DNA of 10,301 bases, from contig DIZV01000030.1 in NCBI GenBank assembly GCA_002427995.1, positions 5,018 through 15,318 on the forward strand. Reading direction: 5' to 3'. Below are positions 6,457 to 10,301 of the stretch, one piece after another. Each line of letters begins with the position of its first letter. The stretch's first letter is position 1. This DNA is from Chloroflexi bacterium UBA6019. GTDB lineage: Bacteria > Chloroflexota > Dormibacteria > Dormibacterales > Dormibacteraceae. Below the pieces are notes generated by a model. It was not told the DNA's origin and searched no databases. It was given only the letters and a program-made list of their open reading frames with translations. The position numbers and the translations under genes are program-made.

Positions 6457-7172
6457 GGCACGACGGGCGGAGCCCGGACCAGCTGCGCCCGGTCCGGATC
6501 CAGCTCGGCAGCAACGTCCACGCCGAGGGCTCCTGCATCATCGAGTTCGGCCGCACTCGCGTCAACGTCACCGCGACGGTCGAGGATCGCGTCCCCGGAC
6601 ACCGGCGGGGCACCGGCCAGGGCTGGATCACCGCCGAGTACTCGATGCTGCCCCGGGCCACGCACGACCGGGGCATGCGGGAGGCGACCCAGGGCCGGGT
6701 CGGCGGGCGAACCCACGAGATCCAGCGGCTGATCGGCCGCTCCCTCCGCGCCGGGGTCGACATGGGGAAGATCGGCGAGCGCACGATCACCCTCGACTGC
6801 GATGTGCTGCAGGCGGATGGCGGCACCCGGACGGCTTCCATCACCGGTGCCTTCGTGGCGATGGCGGAGGCGATCGGCCGGATGCGCAAGGCGGGCATGC
6901 TCGCCACCGACCCGATCCGGCAGCACGTCGCGGCCGTGTCCTGCGGGATCGTCGACGGGGTCGCTGTGCTGGACCTCGACTACGCCGAGGACTTCACCGC
7001 CGAGACCGACCTCAACTGCGTCATGGGCGAGGACGGCCGGCTGATCGAGCTCCAGGCGACTGCCGAGGGCCAGCCTTTCAGCCGCTCCGAGCTGGATGAG
7101 ATGCTGGCCCTCGCCGCTCACGGCGTGGCCGACCTGGTCGGCGAGCAGAAGCGAGCACTCGGGGCCGTTTGA
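6453..7172 (+). CDS. rph: Ribonuclease PH
   Basis: A 239-residue phosphorolytic 3'-5' exoribonuclease that trims tRNA 3' ends and degrades structured RNA, normally as a hexamer in the cytoplasm. Conserved stretches are R-P-V-R-I (12-16), E-G-S-C-I-I-E-F-G-R-T (25-35), W-I-T-A-E-Y-S-M-L-P-R-A-T (58-70), G-R-T-H-E-I-Q-R-L-I-G-R-S-L-R (85-99), G-G-T-R-T-A-S-I-T-G (123-132, phosphate binding), and the acidic L-D-L-D-Y-A-E-D ... E-T-D-L-N segment, in which D180 and D186 correspond to the catalytic aspartates. The ATG overlaps the tatC stop (ATGA) and the stop overlaps the rdgB start (TTGA). Pairing of rph with rdgB is common in bacteria. The tRNA-Pro gene downstream lacks an encoded CCA, so its trimmed 3' end would need CCA addition. 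Confidence 0.95.
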   Translation: MRHDGRSPDQLRPVRIQLGSNVHAEGSCIIEFGRTRVNVTATVEDRVPGHRRGTGQGWITAEYSMLPRATHDRGMREATQGRVGGRTHEIQRLIGRSLRAGVDMGKIGERTITLDCDVLQADGGTRTASITGAFVAMAEAIGRMRKAGMLATDPIRQHVAAVSCGIVDGVAVLDLDYAEDFTAETDLNCVMGEDGRLIELQATAEGQPFSRSELDEMLALAAHGVADLVGEQKRALGAV

Positions 7173-7738
7173 GCCGCGCGCGACTCGTCCTGGCGACCGG
7201 CAACCAGGGCAAGCTCCGCGAGTACCGCGAGCTGCTGGAGCCGGCCGGGTTCGAGATCGTCCCCTTCGCGAATGAGGTCGCGGAGACCGGCTCGACCTAC
7301 GCCGAGAACGCAACGCTGAAGGCGCTGGCGGCGCTGGAGGCGACGGGGCTGCCGTCCCTCGGCGACGACTCGGGGATCGAGGTCGACGCGCTGGGCGGCT
7401 TTCCGGGCCTGCACTCGGCCCGGCAGGGGCCGACCCAGGTCGAGCGGACGGCGGCCGTTGTCGGCCGGCTGGAGGGCCTGCCGAGGCCCTGGACGGCCCG
7501 CTTCACCTGCACCATCGCGCTGGCCAAGCCGGGCGAGCCCGTCCGCACCGTCGACGGAGAGCGGAGGGGAGAGGTGGTGCCGGACTGGCGGGGAGAGGCC
7601 GGCTTCGGCTACGACCCCGTCTTCCTGGTCCCCGAGCTGGGCCTGACCTTCGGCGAGATGGACCGTGCGACCAAGCATCTGTGGAGCCATCGCGGAGCCG
7701 CGATCAGGGCGCTGGTCGAGAGCGGCTGGCTATCCTGA
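7169..7738 (+). CDS. rdgB: XTP/dITP pyrophosphatase (HAM1/RdgB family)
   Basis: A 189-residue nucleoside triphosphate pyrophosphatase that hydrolyses deaminated purine nucleotides (dITP, XTP) to monophosphates, keeping them out of DNA and RNA. Motifs are A-T-G-N-Q-G-K (9-15), E-T-G-S-T-Y-A-E-N-A (39-48), G-D-D-S-G-I-E-V-D-A-L-G-G (65-77) with D67 as the likely catalytic base, P-G-L-H-S-A-R (79-85), F-G-Y-D-P-V-F (146-152) and S-H-R-G (173-176). The loop after S-A-R is a little shorter than in Escherichia coli. The start is TTG in a TTGA overlap with rph; it puts A-T-G-N at the normal distance from the N-terminus. The stop codon lies inside a small hairpin just before the tRNA gene. Confidence 0.94.
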   Translation: MSRARLVLATGNQGKLREYRELLEPAGFEIVPFANEVAETGSTYAENATLKALAALEATGLPSLGDDSGIEVDALGGFPGLHSARQGPTQVERTAAVVGRLEGLPRPWTARFTCTIALAKPGEPVRTVDGERRGEVVPDWRGEAGFGYDPVFLVPELGLTFGEMDRATKHLWSHRGAAIRALVESGWLS

Positions 7739-7743
7739 TAGCC
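7728..7743 (+). other. Small hairpin between rdgB and tRNA-Pro
   Basis: GGCTAT-CCTG-ATAGCC is a perfect six-base-pair stem with a four-base loop that spans the rdgB stop codon. There is no U-tract after it, so it is not a classical terminator; it could mark processing between the mRNA and the tRNA or be chance. Confidence 0.3.
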
Positions 7744-7752
7744 GCCTGCCGA

Positions 7753-7826
7753 CGGGCGGTAGCTTAGCCCGGCAAAGCGCCTGGTTTGGGACCAGGAGAT
7801 CGCGAGTTCGAATCTCGCCCGCCCGA
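7753..7826 (+). tRNA. tRNA-Pro (anticodon UGG)
   Basis: The sequence folds into a complete cloverleaf. The acceptor stem CGGGCGG (7753-7759) pairs perfectly with CCGCCCG (7819-7825), with discriminator A at 7826. The D arm is 7762-7778. The anticodon stem CCTGG/CCAGG (7780-7784/7792-7796) encloses the loop TTTGGGA, whose anticodon TGG is at 7787-7789. The T arm GCGAG-TTCGAAT-CTCGC is 7802-7818. C1-G72 with A73 is typical of bacterial tRNA-Pro. UGG reads CCA and, with modification, other proline codons. The 3' CCA is not encoded (CTCC follows), so a CCA-adding enzyme is needed. It follows rdgB by 14 bases. Confidence 0.97.
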
Positions 7827-7887
7827 CTCCAGAGCCGCTCCTGTGTAACGGTTGGCCAGGAACGGAGCACTCAGTCAAGAGGACAGC

Positions 7888-8277
7888 ATGGCCAGGCTCA
7901 ACCTTCCGAGGCTCGCGATCTTCGCCGCGGCAGCTCTCGGCCTGCTCGCGGCCGCGATTCCGCTGACCGCGTTCGTCATCATTCCTCGTTTCGTCCACTC
8001 GACCGTGCACGAGGCGCTGCCGGTCCCGGCCGCGTCCGCCCAACCGGTGGCCGCGGCGACCGCCCAGCCGACGGTTGACCCGCTGCCCGCCTCCCTGGCG
8101 AGCGGGATGCTGCGGAGGGGTGGATGCCGTCCATTACGGGTCAGGCCAGGTGACGATCCTGGAGCTCGCCGGTGCCCGCTACCTGCGATGAATGTGGCCA
8201 TCGCGTGCGAGATTCACTCGGTGGTGGTCTGGTGCCGGGCCTTCAGTGTCACCGTCACCTATGCGGACCTGGGCTAG
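7888..8277 (+). pseudogene. Decayed membrane-anchored/secreted DM13-domain protein gene
   Basis: ATG 7888, with AGAGGA four bases upstream, opens a nominal 129-residue frame. Residues 1-37 hold a hydrophobic signal or anchor segment, followed by an Ala/Pro/Val-rich linker. The DM13 domain (a small redox-associated domain of secreted proteins) should begin at A-S-G-M-L-R-R-G. After the G-run at 8117-8120 its next part is in the +1 frame: V-D-A-V-H-Y-G-S-G-Q-V-T-I-L (8120-8161) up to A-R-Y-L-R and a stop at 8189. The domain's last strand, S-V-V-V-W-C-R-A-F-S-V-T-V-T-Y-A-D-L, with its conserved W-C, is back in the first frame (8218-8271). About 40 central residues (the N-F ... G-P-D-L ... L-K-G ... 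Q-N-Y part) are missing. A frameshift plus an internal deletion fits a broken gene; the G-run could also hide a sequencing error, but this would not explain the deletion. Confidence 0.72.
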
Positions 8278-8349
8278 ATGACCCTCGCCTACCTCAGGCC
8301 CGCGACATCCCCGCTCTATCCTTGGCGCGGCGTGGCAAGCGTGACCTAG
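8278..8349 (+). other. Short ORF / intergenic stretch ending in a TAG in frame with the sigma gene
   Basis: After the DM13 remnant an ATG at 8278 opens a 23-codon frame ending at TAG 8347-8349, in the same frame as the downstream sigma factor. The encoded peptide matches nothing I recognise. TATCCT at 8317-8322 is a weak -10-like match with no convincing -35. I treat the stretch as leader or promoter DNA of the sigma operon rather than a gene. Confidence 0.25.
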
Positions 8350-8367
8350 GACCCCGAGCTGGAGGCG

Positions 8368-8946
8368 TTGAAGGCTGGCGACGCGGCCGCCTTCGAGGCG
8401 CTTCTCGACCGTTACCACGGGCCGCTCCTGCGGGTCGCTCTCGGGTACGTCAGAGACCGGGAGGCCGCCGAGGACGCGGTCCAGGAGACGTGGCTCAGGG
8501 TGGTTGCCGGCCTCGACCGGTTCGAGGGCCGATCTTCCCTCAAGACCTGGATCTTCGGCATCCTCCTCAACGTCGCCCGGTCCCGCCGTCGCCGGGACCG
8601 GCGCCTGCTGCCCTTCAGCGCGCTCTTCCGGCGGGACGAGCCGGGCTCGGAGCCGATCGTCGATCCCGACCGATTCAATGCGGAGGGGCGCTGGACCTCC
8701 CTTCCCGACAACTGGGAGGTGCTCCCCGAGGCACGCTTGATGAGCCGCGAGGTCCTCGACCGCGTCGGCGCGGCGATCGGCGAGCTGCCTCCCACGCTGC
8801 GCGAGGTGATCCTCCTCCGGGACGTTGCCGGCTGGTCGGCGGAGGAGGCCGCTTCGCTGCTCGGCATCTCCGCCGCCAACCAGCGGGTCCGCCTTCACCG
8901 CGCCCGCGGCCACGTTCGCCGGGTGCTCGAGGAGTACTTGCGATGA
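8368..8946 (+). CDS. ECF-type RNA polymerase sigma factor
   Basis: A 192-residue sigma-70-family factor with only regions 2 and 4. Region 2 (about residues 5-70) has A-F-E-A-L-L-D-R-Y, R-D-R-E-A-A-E-D-A-V-Q-E-T-W-L-R-V and the promoter-melting/-10 segment L-K-T-W-I-F-G-I-L-L-N-V-A-R-S-R-R-R. A Trp- and Pro-bearing linker (D-P-D-R-F-N ... R-W ... L-P-D-N-W) follows. Region 4 (about 125-190) has L-P-P-T-L-R-E-V-I-L-L-R-D-V-A-G-W-S and a helix-turn-helix in S-L-L-G-I-S-A-A-N-Q-R-V-R-L-H-R-A-R. The only usable in-frame start after the TAG at 8347 is TTG 8368, which gives a slightly short N-terminus (M-K-A-G-D); GGAGG sits just three bases before it. The stop overlaps the anti-sigma start (ATGA). 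Confidence 0.9.
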   Translation: MKAGDAAAFEALLDRYHGPLLRVALGYVRDREAAEDAVQETWLRVVAGLDRFEGRSSLKTWIFGILLNVARSRRRRDRRLLPFSALFRRDEPGSEPIVDPDRFNAEGRWTSLPDNWEVLPEARLMSREVLDRVGAAIGELPPTLREVILLRDVAGWSAEEAASLLGISAANQRVRLHRARGHVRRVLEEYLR

Positions 8947-9182
8947 CCTGTCGCCAGGTGGTGCAGCTGTTGAACGACTACCTCGAGGGGATGCTGCCCG
9001 CCGCCGACCGGCAGCGAGTGGAAGAGCACCTCGCGGGCTGCGAGGCCTGCGCCGCCTTCGTGGGCCAGCTGCGGGCCTCGCGGCGCCTCGTCGCCCGGCT
9101 GGCCGAGGAAGAGGTCCCCGCTTCGGTCAAGCAGGAGTTGCTGACCGCCTTCAGGAACTGGAGGCCGGCGGGTCTGCGATGA
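8943..9182 (+). CDS. Zinc-binding (ZAS/zf-HC2) anti-sigma factor, soluble
   Basis: A 79-residue protein starting in an ATGA overlap with the sigma gene, the usual arrangement for a cognate anti-sigma factor. The N-terminal half has C3, H29, C33 and C36, an H-x3-C-x2-C motif with an upstream Cys, inside the context D-Y-L-E-G-M-L-P ... E-E-H-L-A-G-C-E-A-C. These are the four ligands of a ZAS zinc site; the 26-4-3 spacing is the one I recall for C11, H37, C41 and C44 of the thiol-responsive RsrA. The C-terminal half is helical and charged with no membrane segment, so the protein is cytoplasmic. It probably holds the ECF factor inactive, and release on thiol oxidation is an inference. Only three cysteines are present. 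Confidence 0.87.
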   Translation: MTCRQVVQLLNDYLEGMLPAADRQRVEEHLAGCEACAAFVGQLRASRRLVARLAEEEVPASVKQELLTAFRNWRPAGLR

Positions 9183-9220
9183 GCGGCGGTACGCGCCCTC
9201 AGTTCGCCCTCCACGGCGCG

Positions 9221-9242
9221 ATCCGTAACGGATTCCGCGGAA
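9221..9242 (+). promoter_or_regulatory. Adjacent palindromes upstream of msrA (possible operator)
   Basis: ATCCGT-A-ACGGAT (9221-9233) and TTCCGCGGAA (9233-9242) are two perfect palindromes back to back, in the only gap between the sigma operon and msrA and ending 16 bases before the msrA ATG. They look like a regulator binding site. The GGAAC within them (9239-9243) resembles an ECF -35 element but is too close to the start for a promoter of this ATG. Function is unproven. Confidence 0.35.
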
Positions 9243-9258
9243 CGGGCACAGTAAGGGC

Positions 9259-9738
9259 ATGGAAAAGGCAATCTTCGGAGCCGGTTGTTTCTGGCAGGTC
9301 GAGATCGACTTCGCCAATGTCGATGGAGTGACGGCGACCGCCGTCGGCTACTCGGGTGGCCATCTGCCCTCGCCCAGCTACCAGCAGGTGTGCTCGGGCC
9401 GGACCGGCCACGCCGAGGTCGTGGAGGTGGAGTACGACCCCGCTCGGGTGAGTTACGAGCGGCTGCTCGACCTCTTCTGGGAGAGCCACGACCCGACCCA
9501 GGTCAACCGCCAGGGACCGGATGTCGGGGAGCAGTACCGGAGCGCGATCTTCTACACGACGCCCCAGCAGCACGAGGCGGCGCTGGCGTCGAAGGCGCGC
9601 GTCCAGGGGAACTTCAACCGCCCGATCGCGACCGAGATCACGCCCGCGGCCGAGTTCTTCCCGGCCGAGGACTACCACCAGCGCTACCTCGTCAAGCGCG
9701 GGATGGCCACCTGCCGGGTGCCGGCGAGCACCCGATGA
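9259..9738 (+). CDS. msrA: Peptide methionine-S-sulfoxide reductase MsrA
   Basis: A 159-residue enzyme reducing the S-epimer of methionine sulfoxide in proteins and free methionine. The catalytic motif G-A-G-C-F-W has its nucleophile at C10, next to the start as usual. Other family marks are G-V-T-A-T-A-V-G-Y-S-G-G, T-G-H-A-E-V-V-E-V-E-Y-D-P, L-F-W-E-S-H-D-P-T-Q-V-N-R-Q-G-P-D-V-G-E-Q-Y-R-S (in segments), and E-D-Y-H-Q-R-Y-L. A C-terminal cysteine (C152) may be the resolving residue recycled by thioredoxin. There is no signal peptide, so it is cytoplasmic. No good Shine-Dalgarno site is seen; AAGGG abuts the ATG. It lies 76 bases after the anti-sigma gene and overlaps msrB as ATGA. Confidence 0.96.
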   Translation: MEKAIFGAGCFWQVEIDFANVDGVTATAVGYSGGHLPSPSYQQVCSGRTGHAEVVEVEYDPARVSYERLLDLFWESHDPTQVNRQGPDVGEQYRSAIFYTTPQQHEAALASKARVQGNFNRPIATEITPAAEFFPAEDYHQRYLVKRGMATCRVPASTR

Positions 9739-10133
9739 CCGCCCGGGTCCAGAAAACCGACGCCCAGTGGCGGGCCGAGCTCACCCCGACCCAGTACCAG
9801 GTCCTGCGCGAGAAGGGCACCGAGCGGCCCTTCACGGGCGAGTACGAGCACGTCACGACGCCCGGCGACTACCTCTGCGCCGGTTGCGGGGCCAAGCTCT
9901 TCGAGTCACAGACCAAGTTCGACGCGCACTGCGGCTGGCCGAGCTTTTCCGCTCCCGCCCCCGGCGCCGCGGTCGCCGAGGAGGCGGACCGAAGCCACGG
10001 CATGGTGCGGACCGAAGTCACCTGCGCCGAGTGCGGCGGGCACCTGGGCCACGTCTTCGACGACGGTCCGGCGCCGACCGGGCTGCGCTACTGCATCAAC
10101 TCCGCATCGCTCAAGCTCGATCCCAGGGAATAG
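9735..10133 (+). CDS. msrB: Peptide methionine-R-sulfoxide reductase MsrB
   Basis: A 132-residue enzyme reducing the R-epimer of methionine sulfoxide, complementary to MsrA. It has the two zinc-binding CxxC pairs (C48/C51 in L-C-A-G-C-G and C97/C100 in T-C-A-E-C-G), the H-C-G-W-P-S-F segment with a possible resolving cysteine at C66, H-L-G-H-V-F-D-D-G-P, and the catalytic cysteine C120 in R-Y-C-I-N-S-A-S-L. All key residues of a zinc-containing MsrB are present and the length is normal. It is cytoplasmic, with no signal peptide. The start overlaps the msrA stop (ATGA), so the two reductases are very likely made together from one transcript. Confidence 0.96.
   Translation: MTARVQKTDAQWRAELTPTQYQVLREKGTERPFTGEYEHVTTPGDYLCAGCGAKLFESQTKFDAHCGWPSFSAPAPGAAVAEEADRSHGMVRTEVTCAECGGHLGHVFDDGPAPTGLRYCINSASLKLDPRE
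10125..10129 (+). promoter_or_regulatory. AGGGA, candidate ribosome site for a CTG start
   Basis: AGGGA lies eight bases before CTG 10138, inside the last codons of msrB. It is at a workable distance and supports translation starting at that CTG. Confidence 0.35.
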
Positions 10134-10137
10134 CGGC

Positions 10138-10301
10138 CTGAGGGTCACAGCGGTCGACTACCACGCCGCCGGGGAGCCTTTCCGGATCGTCCTCGAAGGC
10201 GCCCCGGACCTGGCGGGTCGAACCATCCTCGAGAAGCGCCGCTGGGCGCTCGAGCACTGCGACGACGTTCGTCGCCTGCTGGTCAACGAGCCGCGCGGCC
10301 A
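10138..10301 (+). CDS. Proline racemase / hydroxyproline epimerase family protein (N-terminal part; runs off right edge)
   Basis: An open frame encodes 54 residues to the window edge: R-V-T-A-V-D-Y-H-A-A-G-E-P-F-R-I-V, then I-L-E-K-R-R, R-R-L-L and N-E-P-R-G. The D-Y-H-x-A-G-E-P-x-R-I opening, I-L-E-K-R and E-P-R-G-H are hallmarks of the proline racemase fold, which includes proline racemase, 4-hydroxyproline 2-epimerase and trans-3-hydroxyproline dehydratase. The catalytic cysteines or threonine that separate these activities lie outside the window. No ATG, GTG or TTG occurs in frame between the msrB stop region and the conserved N-terminus, so CTG 10138, exactly where family members have Met, is the best start. 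It lies four bases past the msrB stop and may be part of that transcript. Confidence 0.82.
   Translation, partial: MRVTAVDYHAAGEPFRIVLEGAPDLAGRTILEKRRWALEHCDDVRRLLVNEPRG

Noticed and set aside
7743..7759. CCGCC ... GGCGG pairing upstream of the tRNA as a leader structure
   Set aside because: The 3' arm is the tRNA acceptor strand, which pairs perfectly with its own partner at 7819-7825; the alternative is probably incidental.
8172..8942. Rightward open frame from 8172 that runs through the sigma gene in another frame before joining the anti-sigma frame
   Set aside because: Only its last 79 codons (from 8943) match a real protein family; the earlier part is an out-of-frame reading of the sigma factor.
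9239..9243. GGAAC as an ECF -35 element driving msrA
   Set aside because: With the usual 16-17 base spacer the -10 would lie inside the msrA coding region, downstream of its well-supported start.
1..10301. CRISPR arrays, insertion sequences, integrases, toxin-antitoxin pairs or phage genes
   Set aside because: No spaced direct repeats, terminal inverted repeats, transposase/integrase motifs or toxin-like pairs were seen; base composition looks uniform.

Overview
The window is GC-rich, densely packed bacterial chromosome made almost entirely of core and stress-response genes. The long open frames opposite real genes are the usual shadows of high-GC coding DNA. GTG, TTG and probably CTG starts, weak or absent Shine-Dalgarno sites at many starts, a murI ... 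rph-rdgB arrangement, a cobA/hemD fusion, a membrane-anchored cyclophilin next to tatA-tatC, and a ZAS anti-sigma factor suggest a Terrabacteria lineage. Chloroflexota/Dormibacterota-like is my best guess, Actinomycetota the alternative. This is inference from gene content, not a phylogenetic placement.

Layout. At the left edge a ferritin-like/acyl-ACP-desaturase-like gene runs leftwards out of the window (1-296). It shares a divergent promoter region with a small acidic DUF4177-like protein (401-757), which is followed by an OmpR-type response regulator (769-1494). Then comes a tight rightward chain: murI (glutamate racemase), a long-chain polyprenyl diphosphate synthase, a cobA-hemD fusion, a membrane-anchored cyclophilin, tatA, tatC, rph (RNase PH) and rdgB (XTP/dITP pyrophosphatase). 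Most neighbours overlap by 4-16 bases, so the chain is probably translationally coupled. It joins cell-wall D-glutamate supply, the isoprenoid tail of a quinone, tetrapyrrole synthesis and Tat export, which is a plausible supply line for cofactor-containing exported redox proteins, plus RNA processing and nucleotide-pool cleaning.

A tRNA-Pro(UGG) gene follows (7753-7826). After it lies what looks like a decayed secreted DM13-domain gene (7888-8277) with a frameshift and an internal deletion.

The right part is an oxidative-stress-like module: an ECF sigma factor, a 79-residue soluble zinc-binding (C-H-C-C) anti-sigma factor overlapping it by 4 bases, then msrA and msrB. A proline racemase family gene, apparently beginning with CTG, runs off the right edge.

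I found no CRISPR array, insertion sequence, phage gene or clearly new multi-gene system. The most interesting points are the decayed DM13 gene, the ECF/ZAS/MsrAB arrangement, the strongly reduced methyltransferase half of the CobA-HemD fusion, and several start-codon anomalies.
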